A DNA stretch of 64,000 nucleotides from Pseudomonas campi (GTDB lineage: Bacteria; Pseudomonadota; Gammaproteobacteria; Pseudomonadales; Pseudomonadaceae), in assembly GCF_013200955.2 (NCBI RefSeq), contig NZ_CP053697.2, positions 1,488,001 to 1,552,000 on the forward strand. Direction: 5' to 3'. Shown piece after piece: positions 39,831 through 49,255 of the stretch (position 1 is the first letter of the stretch; each line of letters opens with the position of its first letter). A model generated the notes under the pieces. The model saw only the letters and a program-made list of their open reading frames with translations, was not told the origin of the DNA and searched no databases. A program made the translations under genes and the position numbers.

Positions 39831-41601
39831 TCGGCTGACCTGGGCGGAGATCCGCCAGCTCGCCTTGCAGCATCGCAAGGCGCTGATTTTGGCCAACCTG
39901 ATTGCCGTCTTCGCCACCCTGTGCAGCGTACCGATTCCCCTGTTGCTGCCGCTGCTGGTCGATGAAGTCCTGCTCGGCGATGGCAATGCCGCGCTCAAGG
40001 TGATGGATCAGTTCCTCCCGGCTTCCTGGGAAAACGCCGCCGGCTATATCGGCCTGATGCTCGGCCTGACCCTGTTGCTGCGCCTCGGCGCCCTGGCCAG
40101 CAACGTGCTGCAGGCGCGCCTGTTCGCCCGGCTGTCCAAAGATGTGATCTATCGCCTGCGCATTCGCCTGATCGAGCGGCTCAAGCGCATCTCCCTCGGC
40201 GAGTACGAGAACCTCGGGGGTGGCACGGTCAGCGCGCACCTGGTGACCGATCTGGACACCCTCGACAAGTTCATCGGGGAAACCCTCAGCCGCGTCCTGG
40301 TCGCCCTGCTGACCCTGACCGGCACCGCCGCGATCCTGCTGTGGATGCACTGGCAGCTGGCGCTGCTGATCCTGCTGTTCAACCCGCTGGTGATCTTCGC
40401 CACGGTGCAGCTGGGTAAACAGGTCAAGCACCTGAAGAAACTGGAGAACGACAGCACCTCGCGCTTTACCCAGGCCCTCACTGAAACCCTCGAAGCCATC
40501 CAGGAAGTACGCGCCGGCAATCGCCAGGGCTTCTTCCTCGGCCGCCTCGGCCTGCGCGCCAAAGAGGTCCGCGACTACGCGGTGGCTTCGCAGTGGAAGA
40601 GCGATGCGGCCAGTCGCAGCAGCGGCCTGCTGTTCCAGTTCGGCATCGACCTGTTCCGTGCCGCAGCCATGCTCACCGTGCTGCTGTCCGACCTGTCGAT
40701 CGGGCAGATGCTCGCCGTGTTCAGCTACCTGTGGTTCATGATCGGCCCGGTGGAGCAACTGCTCAGCCTGCAATATGCCTACTACGCGGCCGGTGGTGCG
40801 CTGCAGCGGATCAACGAGCTGCTGGCACGGGCCGACGAGCCGCAGCATCCCGGCCGTTTCGACCCGTTCAAGGGTCGCGATACGGTGGGTATCGAGGTGC
40901 GCGGACTGAGTTTCGCCTACCGCGAGGAACCGGTGCTGGATGACCTTAACCTGAGCATCGCGCCGGGTGAAAAGGTCGCGATTGTCGGCGCCAGCGGTGG
41001 TGGCAAGAGCACCCTGGTGCAATTGCTTCTAGGTCTGTACTCGGCCCAGGCGGGTAGCATCCGCTTCGGTGGCGCCAGTCTGGAGGAAATCGGCCTGGAA
41101 ACCGTGCGCGAGAACGTCGCCGTGGTCCTGCAGCATCCGGCCCTGTTCAACGACACGGTGCGCGCCAACCTGTGCATGGGCCGCGAGCGTGACGACGAAG
41201 CCTGCTGGCGGGCCCTGGAAATCGCCCAGCTGGCGGCGACCATCCGTGCGCTGCCGCAGGGTCTGGACAGCATGGTCGGCCGTTCCGGCGTGCGCCTGTC
41301 CGGGGGCCAGCGCCAACGCCTGGCCGTGGCGCGCATGGTGCTGGCCGAGCCCAAGGTGGTGATCCTCGATGAAGCCACCTCGGCCCTGGATGCGGCCACC
41401 GAATATGCCCTGCACCAGGCCCTGACCAGCTTCCTCCGCGGCCGCACCACACTGATCATCGCCCACCGCCTGAGTGCGGTGAAACAGGCCGATCGGGTGT
41501 TGGTGTTCGACGGCGGGCGCATCGCCGAGGATGGCGGCCATCAGCAGCTGATCGCCGACGGGGGGCTGTATGCCAAGCTCTACGGGCATCTGCAGCACTA
41601 G
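39823..41601 (+). CDS. ABC-type exporter (fused membrane and ATPase domains)
   Basis: 592 residues. Start taken at GTG 39823, which overlaps the preceding stop and has GAGG at the right distance. Six-helix membrane domain (about 20-310), then the ATPase with Walker A GASGGGKST, signature LSGGQRQRLAVARM, Walker B VVILDEATSALD and the switch AHRLS. Half-transporter of the MsbA/LmrA type that would work as a homodimer. Substrate unknown. Its TAG stop lies inside the left end of a palindromic element. Confidence 0.92.
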   Translation: MADRLTWAEIRQLALQHRKALILANLIAVFATLCSVPIPLLLPLLVDEVLLGDGNAALKVMDQFLPASWENAAGYIGLMLGLTLLLRLGALASNVLQARLFARLSKDVIYRLRIRLIERLKRISLGEYENLGGGTVSAHLVTDLDTLDKFIGETLSRVLVALLTLTGTAAILLWMHWQLALLILLFNPLVIFATVQLGKQVKHLKKLENDSTSRFTQALTETLEAIQEVRAGNRQGFFLGRLGLRAKEVRDYAVASQWKSDAASRSSGLLFQFGIDLFRAAAMLTVLLSDLSIGQMLAVFSYLWFMIGPVEQLLSLQYAYYAAGGALQRINELLARADEPQHPGRFDPFKGRDTVGIEVRGLSFAYREEPVLDDLNLSIAPGEKVAIVGASGGGKSTLVQLLLGLYSAQAGSIRFGGASLEEIGLETVRENVAVVLQHPALFNDTVRANLCMGRERDDEACWRALEIAQLAATIRALPQGLDSMVGRSGVRLSGGQRQRLAVARMVLAEPKVVILDEATSALDAATEYALHQALTSFLRGRTTLIIAHRLSAVKQADRVLVFDGGRIAEDGGHQQLIADGGLYAKLYGHLQH

Positions 41602-41776
41602 CAGGCTGTTGAAAAACCACCTGCGTTGCCATCGCGGCGTTAACAACAGGCTCAGCAAGCCGCTTGCGGCTAACGCGCTTCAGCGCGACCCGCAGGGCCA
41701 GCCTGTGGCTGTTACTCCCGTTGCTCGTTGTGCCTTGTCTCGGCTGCCTCGCCACCGTTCTTCAATCGCCTGCTAG
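41598..41776. repeat. 179-bp element with 20-bp inverted ends (after the ABC exporter)
   Basis: Ends CTAGCAGGCTGTTGAAAAAC (41598-41617) and its inverted copy (41757-41776) match at 17 of 20. The exporter TAG is inside the left CTAG. The interior shares GCGTTAAnAACAGGCTC, GGCTGTTAC and CCTTGTCT with the element at 22851-23020, so both belong to one family. No coding capacity. Confidence 0.72.
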
Positions 41777-41858
41777 CCACACAGTTTTGCTGCCCGGCTG
41801 TGTCTGTCGCCGTCTCTTTCCAGTCTCTATGCTGAGCGTTTTCTGATCGGAGTGTGCA

Positions 41859-42767
41859 ATGACGCTGCAGCATAGCCGCGGGCTGGCGATGGGTTGCCTG
41901 GTACTGGCCATGGCCCTGTGGGGCAGTTCGTTCATTGCCCTTAAATTCGCCTTCAGCGAACTGCCGCCGATGTGGGTGATCTTCGGCCGTATGGCCCTCG
42001 GCAGCCTGGTCTTTCTGCTGGCCTGGCGCTGGCGTGGGCGGCTCGACTACCGGGCCGGCGACTGGCAATACCTGCTCGCCCTGACGGCGTGCGAGCCCTG
42101 CCTGTACTTCATCTTCGAGGCCCTGGCGTTGCAGAACACCAGCGCCGCCCAGGCCGGCATGATCACCGCGCTGTTGCCGCTTTTAGTGGCCATGGGCGCT
42201 TATCTGTTCCTGCGCGAACGTATCACCCGCACCACCCTGGCCGGCTTTCTCCTGGCGGTGGTCGGTGCGGTGTGGCTGAGCCTGGCCGGTGAAGCCAGCA
42301 GCAGCGCGCCGGCGCCGTTGCTGGGCAACTTCTACGAGTTTCTCGCCATGCTCTGTGCCATGGGCTACACGCTGCTGCTGAAATTTCTCTCGCAGCGCTA
42401 CTCTCCGTTCATCCTCACCGCCATGCAGGCCTTCATCGGCTCGCTGTTCTTCCTGCCGCTGGCGCTGCTGACCGAGCCGTTGCCCAGTCAGTTCAGCGCC
42501 TTGGGTGTCGGCTCGGTGGTGTACCTCGGCCTGGTGGTTACGGTGGGCGCCTATGGCCTCTATAACTATGGGGTGAGCAGCCTGCCGGCCAGCCAGGCGT
42601 CGGGGTTCACCAACCTGATCCCGGTATTCACCCTGATCTTCGCCGCGCTGTTGCTGGGTGAGAGCCTGAGTCCGCTGCAATACCTGGCGGCGGCGCTGGT
42701 GTTCGTCGGCGTGGCGTTGAGCCAGTGGCGCAGCAGTGTGCCGCCGCCAGCCGGGATTCTCGATTGA
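41859..42767 (+). CDS. EamA-family (DMT) transporter
   Basis: 302 residues with ten hydrophobic helices and two EamA repeats, beginning GLAMGCLVLAMALWGSSFIALKFAF. The second half has ASGFTNLIPVFTLIFAALLLGESLSPLQYLAAALVFVGVAL. GGAGTGTGCA precedes the ATG. Likely a metabolite or amino acid exporter. A PLP enzyme of cysteine metabolism follows 9 bp downstream and suggests, without proof, a cysteine-related substrate. Confidence 0.88.
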   Translation: MTLQHSRGLAMGCLVLAMALWGSSFIALKFAFSELPPMWVIFGRMALGSLVFLLAWRWRGRLDYRAGDWQYLLALTACEPCLYFIFEALALQNTSAAQAGMITALLPLLVAMGAYLFLRERITRTTLAGFLLAVVGAVWLSLAGEASSSAPAPLLGNFYEFLAMLCAMGYTLLLKFLSQRYSPFILTAMQAFIGSLFFLPLALLTEPLPSQFSALGVGSVVYLGLVVTVGAYGLYNYGVSSLPASQASGFTNLIPVFTLIFAALLLGESLSPLQYLAAALVFVGVALSQWRSSVPPPAGILD

Positions 42768-42776
42768 GGAACAGTC

Positions 42777-43871
42777 ATGAGCGATAGCCGTCAGTGGACC
42801 CGTGAAGCCGTACGCATCATCGAGGCGGACTTCCAGCGCAGCGCCGACACCCACCTGATCCCCCTCGATCTGCCGGGTTTTCCCGGTATCGAGCTGTATT
42901 TCAAGGACGAATCCAGTCACCCCACCGGCAGCCTCAAGCATCGCCTGGCCCGTTCGCTGTTTCTCTATGCCCTGTGCAATGGCTGGCTCAAGCCGGGGGC
43001 GCCGGTGATCGAGGCTTCCAGCGGCTCCACGGCAATCTCCGAGGCCTATTTCGCCCGTCTGCTCGGCCTGCCTTTTATCGCCGTGGTGCCGGCCAGCACG
43101 GCCCGCGAGAAGCTGGCGCAGATCGCCTTCTACGGTGGCCAGACCCATCTGGTCGCCGACCCGACGCAGATCCACGCCGAGTCCGTGCGTCTGGCTGCTG
43201 AGCACGGCGGTCACTTCATGGATCAGTTCACTTACGCCGAGCGCGCCACCGATTGGCGCGCCAACAACAATATCGCCGAGTCGATCTTCCAGCAGATGCG
43301 TCACGAGCGTTTCCCCGAGCCCAGCTGGCTGGTCTCCAGCCCCGGCACGGGCGGCACCTTGGCGACCCTCGGGCGCTACGTGCGCTACCGTCAGCTCGCC
43401 ACCCGCGTGCTGTGCGCCGATGCCGAGCGTTCGGTGTTCTTCGACAGCTACGTCAGTGGCGACCGCAGCCTGACCCTGGACTGCGGTTCGCGCATCGAGG
43501 GCATCGGTCGGCCACGGGTCGAACCGTCGTTCGTGCCGCAGGTGATCGACGCCATGTGCAAGGTGCCGGACGGCCTGTCGCTGGCGGCCATGCATTACCT
43601 GGCGCAGCGCCTGGGGCGCAGGGTTGGCGCTTCCAGTGGCACCAACCTGGTTGGCGCGTTGTTGGCCGCGCAGCAGATGCGCGCGGCCGGCGAACAGGGT
43701 TCGCTGGTGGCGATTCTCTGTGATGGTGGCGAGCGCTACGCCACCAGCTACTACGATGCCGCCTGGCTGCAGGCCGAGGGCTTCGAGCTGGCGCCGCTGA
43801 TCGACTGCGTGGCCGCCTGCGCCGAGCAGGGCATCGCCTTGCCGGACCATCTGCGCCGGGCTGGCCTGTGA
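42777..43871 (+). CDS. PLP-dependent cysteine synthase/desulfhydrase-like enzyme
   Basis: 364 residues of the fold-type II (cysteine synthase) family. PLP lysine lies in PTGSLKHRLA, the substrate loop is EASSGSTAISEAYFARLLG, and the phosphate loop is SSPGTGGTLATLGRYVR. The C-terminal half (DCGSRIEGIGRPRVEPSFVPQVID) resembles the Cds1-type L-cysteine desulfhydrase subgroup rather than CysK. Overlaps a GNAT gene by 4 bp and follows an EamA exporter, an apparent three-gene unit. Confidence 0.85.
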   Translation: MSDSRQWTREAVRIIEADFQRSADTHLIPLDLPGFPGIELYFKDESSHPTGSLKHRLARSLFLYALCNGWLKPGAPVIEASSGSTAISEAYFARLLGLPFIAVVPASTAREKLAQIAFYGGQTHLVADPTQIHAESVRLAAEHGGHFMDQFTYAERATDWRANNNIAESIFQQMRHERFPEPSWLVSSPGTGGTLATLGRYVRYRQLATRVLCADAERSVFFDSYVSGDRSLTLDCGSRIEGIGRPRVEPSFVPQVIDAMCKVPDGLSLAAMHYLAQRLGRRVGASSGTNLVGALLAAQQMRAAGEQGSLVAILCDGGERYATSYYDAAWLQAEGFELAPLIDCVAACAEQGIALPDHLRRAGL

Positions 43872-44374
43872 ATCCCGCTAGCAGGCTGGCGCGGCCTGCG
43901 GATGTGCCAGCGCTGGCCGTCTTTATCTTCGAGCATGGCGCCAACCCCTGGAACTACCTGCCGCAGGAGGCGGTACTGGGGCATCTGCACGGCATAGTCG
44001 AGGGCAGTGTGCAGGCCGTGGTGGCGGAGCAAGCGGGGGAGCTGGTTGGTTTCGTCACCTTCCTGCACAGCAGCAACTGCCGTGATTATCAGCCAGCGCC
44101 GCGCCGTGATCTGCCCCAGGGCTACATCGGAGAGGCGGTGGTGCATCGTGACTGGGTTGGCCAGGGGCTGGGTTCGCGTTTATTGAGCGAGGCGGTGAGT
44201 CAGCTGGCGGCGCAGGGCGTACGCGATATCTACATCGAACGCCACGAGGAGAATCCCGGCTCGGCGGGGATGATGCGCAAGGCCGGTTTCGTCGAGGTGC
44301 GCACCTTTGCCGACCCCGAGCGCCGCGCCAATGGCTCACGGCGCACCACGCTGTGCTATCTGCAGGTCGAGTAA
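43868..44374 (+). CDS. GNAT-family N-acetyltransferase
   Basis: 168 residues from GTG 43868, overlapping the previous stop (GTGA). Acetyl-CoA site is YIGEAVVHRDWVGQGLGSRLLSEAVSQL, with the later helix NPGSAGMMRKAGFVEVRTF. Substrate unknown. Translational coupling to the PLP enzyme suggests action on an amino acid or amine in the same pathway. Confidence 0.86.
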   Translation: MNPASRLARPADVPALAVFIFEHGANPWNYLPQEAVLGHLHGIVEGSVQAVVAEQAGELVGFVTFLHSSNCRDYQPAPRRDLPQGYIGEAVVHRDWVGQGLGSRLLSEAVSQLAAQGVRDIYIERHEENPGSAGMMRKAGFVEVRTFADPERRANGSRRTTLCYLQVE

Positions 44375-44386
44375 AGGCGCAGCGGG

Positions 44387-45403
44387 CTAGACGCCTGGCC
44401 CCTGCGGCTTGAGCCAGGCCAGCAGCACATCCAGCAGGCGGTTGGCGAACGCCCATTCGTTGTCGTACCAGGCCAGTACCTTGACCAGGTCATTGCCCTG
44501 CACGCGGGTGTGATTGAGGTCGACCACGCAGGACACCGGGTAGCCATTGAAGTCGCAGGACACCAGCGGCAGGTCGTTGCATTCCATCACCCCTAAGGGG
44601 AATTGCCGGGCGGCCTTGCTCAGGGTGTCGTTGATCGCCTCGCGGCTGGTCGGGTGCTCGCTGTTGAAGGTCAGGTCGAGCAGCGACACGTTGGCGGTCG
44701 GCACGCGAATCGCCAGGCCATCCAGGCGGCCGGCCAGCTCCGGAATCACCAGGCCGATCGCCTTGGCCGCGCCGGTGCTGGTGGGAATCATCGACAGGGC
44801 CGCGGCGCGGGCGCGGTAGAGATCGTTGTGGGTCTTGTCCAGCAGGTTCTGGTCGTTGGTGTAGGCGTGCACCGTGGTCATCAGGCCCTGGCGGATGCCC
44901 ACCGCGGTGTGCAGCGCCTGGGCCAGCGGCGCCAGGCAGTTGGTGGTGCAGGAGGCGTTGGAGACGATCTGCTGGTTGCCCAGCAGGTGATGATTGACGC
45001 CGTAGACCACGGTCAGGTCGGCCGTATCCAGCGGGTGCGAGAGCAGCACCCGAGGGGCGCCGGCGGCCAGATGCTGTTCGGCCAGCACGCGCTTTTTCAG
45101 GCGTCCGGTGCAGTCGATCACCACATCCACGGCCAGCTGCTTCCAGGGCAGCTTGGCGATGTCCTTCTCGCCGAACAGGCGGATCGATTGGCCGTGCACC
45201 TGGAGGATGTCATCGTGCAGGCCGACATGGCCGTTGAAGCGACCGAAGGTGGAATCGAAGCGGGTCAGGTGGGCAAGGGTGTTGAACTCGCCGATTTCGT
45301 TGATCGCTTCGACATGCAACTGGTTTTCCAGTCCGCGTTCGAACAGCGCACGAACCAGGGCGCGGCCAATGCGCCCATATCCATTGAGGGCAATACGCAG
45401 CAT
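44387..45403 (-). CDS. gap: Type I glyceraldehyde-3-phosphate dehydrogenase
   Basis: 338 residues. NAD domain begins LRIALNGYGRIGRALVRAL, catalytic cysteine in SNASCTTNC, and the catalytic histidine region is TTVHAYTNDQNLLD. Later AALSMIPTSTGAAKAIG and WYDNEWAFANRLLD. The residue after IN is Glu rather than the more usual Asp of GapA, and RFNGHV is atypical, so this is probably a secondary GAPDH paralogue rather than the main glycolytic enzyme; erythrose-4-phosphate dehydrogenase is less likely given the TSTGAAKA segment. Confidence 0.9.
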   Translation of the reverse strand: MLRIALNGYGRIGRALVRALFERGLENQLHVEAINEIGEFNTLAHLTRFDSTFGRFNGHVGLHDDILQVHGQSIRLFGEKDIAKLPWKQLAVDVVIDCTGRLKKRVLAEQHLAAGAPRVLLSHPLDTADLTVVYGVNHHLLGNQQIVSNASCTTNCLAPLAQALHTAVGIRQGLMTTVHAYTNDQNLLDKTHNDLYRARAAALSMIPTSTGAAKAIGLVIPELAGRLDGLAIRVPTANVSLLDLTFNSEHPTSREAINDTLSKAARQFPLGVMECNDLPLVSCDFNGYPVSCVVDLNHTRVQGNDLVKVLAWYDNEWAFANRLLDVLLAWLKPQGPGV

Positions 45404-45488
45404 GGCAGTCTCCGACAGGCTGGTTTGCCTAGAGCATAGGCGGCTGGTCGGGAGGCTGCCTTGTGGCAGCTAGAAGCTAAATGGCTAC

Positions 45489-46154
45489 TTAACGGTTACG
45501 CGCGCCACCGAGCGAGCCGCAGCCGCGGTAGATCTGCCCGTCCAGGCGCAGCTCGGCGCTCAGGTGCTGCACCGTACCGCTCATGCTGTCGGTGCAGCGC
45601 TGCGGGGCGACCCACAGGTCCAAACGCTGGCCGTTGGCTTCGCTGCTGAGGCTGAAGCGGCCGTCCGGCAGCGCTTCTTCCAGGTAGGGCAGGGCGAGCG
45701 CCGGCTGGCCGGGGCGCAGCAGGGCCAGGCCCTTGCCGGTGACGTTGATGCTCCAGTCCGGCTCGTGGCCATTGGCGCGCAGGAGCAGGCGCTGGAAGCC
45801 GGCCTCGTTGCAGGCCGGGCCTTCGCGCTGGATGCGGTACACCTCGCTGAGCTGCAGCTGACCATCGGCACCCTCTAGCGAGCTGGCGCCGAGCTGGCCA
45901 CTGACATCGGCGAACAGCGGGCCGGGGCCGTCGGCGAGCAGTTCTGCCGCTTCGCGCACGATATCGGTACTGCCGTCGTTGCTGATGCTGAACTGGCGTT
46001 GCTCGCCGCAGGGGCGGAACTGCAGGCCACTGCTGCCGGAACTCAGCTCACCCTGCAGGCGTTGCATGGGCAACGGTGGCTCAGGCTGCTGGAATACCTG
46101 GCAACCGGCGAACAGCGGCACGAGGGCGAACAACAGGGAACGGGCAGGGGACAT
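45489..46154 (-). CDS. Putative lipoprotein (COG3650-like)
   Basis: 221 residues from ATG 46154. Signal peptide with lipobox LFAGC at residues 13-17, so lipidated at Cys17. The C-terminal part contains the HEPDWSINV and RLDLWVAPQRCTDSMSGTVQHLSAELRLDGQIYRGCG patterns seen in COG3650-type envelope proteins, with paired cysteines that may form a disulfide. Function unknown. Its promoter region (46155-46312) is shared with the divergent yceH. Confidence 0.8.
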   Translation of the reverse strand: MSPARSLLFALVPLFAGCQVFQQPEPPLPMQRLQGELSSGSSGLQFRPCGEQRQFSISNDGSTDIVREAAELLADGPGPLFADVSGQLGASSLEGADGQLQLSEVYRIQREGPACNEAGFQRLLLRANGHEPDWSINVTGKGLALLRPGQPALALPYLEEALPDGRFSLSSEANGQRLDLWVAPQRCTDSMSGTVQHLSAELRLDGQIYRGCGSLGGARNR

Positions 46155-46312
46155 GACGGGCTCTCCGGGCAAAGTGCGGCCACGTTACCCAGAGCCTGTG
46201 TCGATCTCAAGGGTTGCCAGCTTGACGATGTGTCCGGCAGCGAATCCGCGAAGATTCCCAGCGGGGTGTGCACGTGTCAGGCTAGGGCCTTTGTCACAGC
46301 ACGGATAACCGC

Positions 46313-46963
46313 ATGTCCAGCGAAGCCGATACCACCCCGGGCATTGACCCGCTCAGCGCCATCGAAGCGCGCATCCTCGGTTGCCTGATCGAGAAACAGG
46401 CCACCACGCCGGAAACCTACCCGCTCACCGTGAATGCCGTGGTTCTGGCCTGCAACCAGAAGACCAGCCGCGAGCCGTTGATGAGTCTGACCGAAGGCCA
46501 GGTCGGCCAGGGTCTGCGCAGCCTCGAAGGGCGCGGCCTGAGTCGCCTGGTGATGGGCGGCCGTGCCGATCGCTGGGAGCAGCGGGCGGACAAGACCCTG
46601 GAACTGGTCAAGCCGCAGGTGGCGTTGATCGGCCTGCTGCTGTTGCGTGGCCCGCAGACCCTCAACGAACTGCTCACGCGCAGCAACCGCCTGTTCCAGT
46701 TCGATGATGTCGCCGAAGTGCAGCATCAGCTGGAGCGCCTGGCGGCCCGCGGCCTGGCATTTCTGTTGCCGCGTCAGTCCGGCCAGCGCGAGGATCGCTA
46801 CATGCACCTGCTCGGTGAACCGGCTGACCTCGACGCCCTGCTTGTCGCCCGTAGCCAGGCCGACAGCGCGCCGCGCAGCAGTGGCGTGGACGACAGCCGC
46901 ATCGCTGAACTGGAAGCCCGGGTGGCGGCGCTGGAAGAGCGCCTGGCGCGTCTGGAAGGTTGA
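46313..46963 (+). CDS. yceH: YceH family (DUF480, UPF0502) protein
   Basis: 216 residues: [42 protein letters not shown] is the family signature, forming the first of two winged-helix domains. The C-terminus is a short coiled coil ([20 protein letters not shown]). Function is not known with certainty. A 12-bp stem hairpin follows the stop codon. Confidence 0.93.
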   Translation: MSSEADTTPGIDPLSAIEARILGCLIEKQATTPETYPLTVNAVVLACNQKTSREPLMSLTEGQVGQGLRSLEGRGLSRLVMGGRADRWEQRADKTLELVKPQVALIGLLLLRGPQTLNELLTRSNRLFQFDDVAEVQHQLERLAARGLAFLLPRQSGQREDRYMHLLGEPADLDALLVARSQADSAPRSSGVDDSRIAELEARVAALEERLARLEG

Positions 46964-46970
46964 TCCAGGT

Positions 46971-46997
46971 TCCAGGGTGCGCTTTGCGCACCCTGGA
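46971..46997 (+). terminator. Hairpin after yceH
   Basis: A perfect 12-bp stem TCCAGGGTGCGC / GCGCACCCTGGA with a TTT loop, 8 bp after the yceH stop. No T-tract follows, so termination efficiency is uncertain. Confidence 0.6.
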
Positions 46998-47113
46998 TGA
47001 AGTTACCGGCTGAGCTGTCAGGAAAGATAGCAAGCGCTTCGCGCTAGCTTCAGGATTCATTAAGACTCGCTGCAGATACTCACCTCCACGAACTGTCCCG
47101 TGGAGGGAGCCCG

Positions 47114-47788
47114 ATGCATCATCCCGAGTGGAATACTGTCTTCCCGCTGCACTTCGGTGCCGATCCGCAGTGCCAATCCAGCCTTTGCCTGGTGGGCGAG
47201 CAGGATCAACAGCGTGCGGCTTACCAGCACTTCATTCACCAGCGCTTCAACGAAGCCCATGGCGCCCGGGTCAGCCACTTCATGCCCGAGCTGCTCGGTC
47301 TGCGCACGCCCCAGGCCGAGCTGACCGCCGTCTGTGGCGCACGCCTGGCGCGCAGCGACGAGCTGTTTCTCGAACAGTACCTGCAGGCGCCGGTAGAGAA
47401 TGTGATCGCCCGCCTGGCCGAGCGTCCGGTCAGTCGCACTGAGATCGTCGAAGTCGGCAACCTGGCCGCGATCAGCCCCGGCAATGCACGCCTGATCATC
47501 ATCGCCATGACCTGCCTGCTGGCCCGCCGCGGCCTGCAATGGGTGGTGTTTACCGGTGCCGCGACCTTGATCAACAGCTTCCGCCGCCTTGGCCTGGAAC
47601 CCCTGCGCCTGTGCGAGGCCGACCCGCAGCGCCTAGGCGAGCAGCAGCATGACTGGGGCCAGTACTACGCGCAGCGGCCCCAGGTGTTTGCCGGCAATAT
47701 CCAGCTTGGCTATCGCCAGCTGTGCGAGCAGGGCGTGCTGCAGCGCCTGGGTTTTCTCCTTTGTGAGGATGCCTCCCATGCAGCCTGA
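47114..47788 (+). CDS. Thermostable-hemolysin family protein (possible acyltransferase)
   Basis: 224 residues, first gene of a five-gene operon, with a strong GGAGGGAG ribosome binding site. The patterns HFMPELLGLRTPQAELTAVCGARLAR, EIVEVGNLAAISPGNARLIIIAMTCLLARRGLQWVVFTGAATLINSFRRLGL match the T_hemolysin family named after Vibrio delta-VPH. There is no signal peptide or membrane segment, odd for a hemolysin. The order of conserved blocks recalls GNAT/acyl-homoserine lactone synthase folds, so an N-acyltransferase role is a reasonable inference given the acyl-AMP ligase next to it. Confidence 0.85.
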   Translation: MHHPEWNTVFPLHFGADPQCQSSLCLVGEQDQQRAAYQHFIHQRFNEAHGARVSHFMPELLGLRTPQAELTAVCGARLARSDELFLEQYLQAPVENVIARLAERPVSRTEIVEVGNLAAISPGNARLIIIAMTCLLARRGLQWVVFTGAATLINSFRRLGLEPLRLCEADPQRLGEQQHDWGQYYAQRPQVFAGNIQLGYRQLCEQGVLQRLGFLLCEDASHAA

Positions 47789-49247
47789 ACTGCAGCACCT
47801 GCGCAACGCTCTGCAGACCCATGCCGAGGCGCAACCCCAACGTCTGGCTTTGTGGGGCGACAGTGATCGTGTGGATTACCAGAGTCTGCTGCAGGAAGTT
47901 CAGCGCCGTGAAGCCTTGCTGCGCATGCAGGGGGGCAAGGTGTTCGCCCTGGCCCTGGAAAACGGCACCGAGGCGGTGCTCTGGGACCTGGCGGGGCTGT
48001 TTGCCGGGATCGCCTGCGTGATCCTGCCGCCGTTCTTCAGTCCGGCCCAGCGTGCCCACTGCCTGCAACAGAGTCGGGCGACCCTGGTGATTGCCGAAGA
48101 CAGCATGAACGAGGAGTTGCAGAGCTGCGGTTATCAGCACGACGGCCTGTTCTGGCGCCTGTCGGCAGACGCAGACAGCAGCCACTTGCCCGCCGGCACA
48201 GCCAAGATCACCTACACCTCCGGCACCACCGGCACGCCCAAGGGCGTGTGCCTGAGTGCCGAGGCCATGCTGCGCGTGGCCCGCGAGCTGGAGGACGTCA
48301 GCCGCAGCAGTGCGCCGCAGCATTACCTGGCCGTGCTGCCGCTGGCCGTACTGCTGGAAAACCTCGGCATCTACGCCGCCTTGCTGGCCGGCGCCACGCT
48401 CAGCGTGCCGTCGCAACGCCAGCTGGGTATTCAGGGCGCCAGCGGCGTCGACTGGTCGCGTCTGCTCGGCCTGTTGATGGTACGCGGCGCGCAGAGCCTG
48501 ATTCTGGTGCCGCAACTGCTACTCGGTCTGGTCACCGCCATCGAGCGCGGCGCCGTGCCGGCCAGTGGCTTCCGCTTTATCGCCGTGGGTGGCGCCAAGG
48601 TCTCGCCGGATCTGCTGCAGCGCGCTGCCCGCGTCGGTCTGCCGGTGTATGAAGGCTACGGCCTGTCCGAATGCGCCTCGGTGGTCTGCCTCAATCGCCC
48701 CGAGGACAAGCGCATCGGCAGCGTCGGCAAGCCGCTGAGCCATGTGCAGGTACGCCTGGCCGAAGACGGCGAAGTGCTGGTCAGCGGTTCGACTCTGCTC
48801 GGCTACCTGGGCGAACCGGCCTTCAGTGGAGAGTGGTGGCCCACTGGCGATATCGGCGAATTCGATGCTGACGGCTACCTCTACCTGCGCGGGCGCAAGA
48901 AGCACCAGTTCACCACCAGCTTCGGCCGCAACGTCAACCCGGAGTGGGTGGAAGCCGAGCTGACCCAGCGCGGCGCCATCGCCCAGGCCTTCGTGCAGGG
49001 CGAGAGCCTGCCGCGCAACGTCGCGTTGCTCTGGCCCTTCGATCCGAGTTGCCCGGACAGCGTGCTGGAAGCGGCCGTGCAGGCGGCCAATGCCGGCTTG
49101 CCGGACTACGCCCGAGTCGGCCGCTGGCTGCGCCTGGAACAACCCTTTAGCCCCGCCAATGGCCTGCTCACGGCCAATGGCCGGCCCCGTCGCGACGCCA
49201 TTCTGGCGCACTACGGCGAACTCCTTTCCGAATCCTTAACCGCATGA
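47778..49247 (+). CDS. AMP-binding acyl-CoA/acyl-AMP ligase
   Basis: 489 residues from ATG 47778, overlapping the previous stop by 11 bp and preceded by GAGG. It has ITYTSGTTGTPKGVCLS (A3 loop), YEGYGLSECAS (A5), WWPTGDIGEFDADGYLYLRGRKK (A7-A8) and a rather short C-terminal domain. It should activate a carboxylic or fatty acid as adenylate or CoA ester. Length is shorter than typical FadD (about 560). Coupling to a hemolysin-family protein, a di-iron oxidase and an SDR suggests a dedicated biosynthetic role. Confidence 0.9.
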   Translation: MQPELQHLRNALQTHAEAQPQRLALWGDSDRVDYQSLLQEVQRREALLRMQGGKVFALALENGTEAVLWDLAGLFAGIACVILPPFFSPAQRAHCLQQSRATLVIAEDSMNEELQSCGYQHDGLFWRLSADADSSHLPAGTAKITYTSGTTGTPKGVCLSAEAMLRVARELEDVSRSSAPQHYLAVLPLAVLLENLGIYAALLAGATLSVPSQRQLGIQGASGVDWSRLLGLLMVRGAQSLILVPQLLLGLVTAIERGAVPASGFRFIAVGGAKVSPDLLQRAARVGLPVYEGYGLSECASVVCLNRPEDKRIGSVGKPLSHVQVRLAEDGEVLVSGSTLLGYLGEPAFSGEWWPTGDIGEFDADGYLYLRGRKKHQFTTSFGRNVNPEWVEAELTQRGAIAQAFVQGESLPRNVALLWPFDPSCPDSVLEAAVQAANAGLPDYARVGRWLRLEQPFSPANGLLTANGRPRRDAILAHYGELLSESLTA

Positions 49248-49255
49248 GGTCAACC

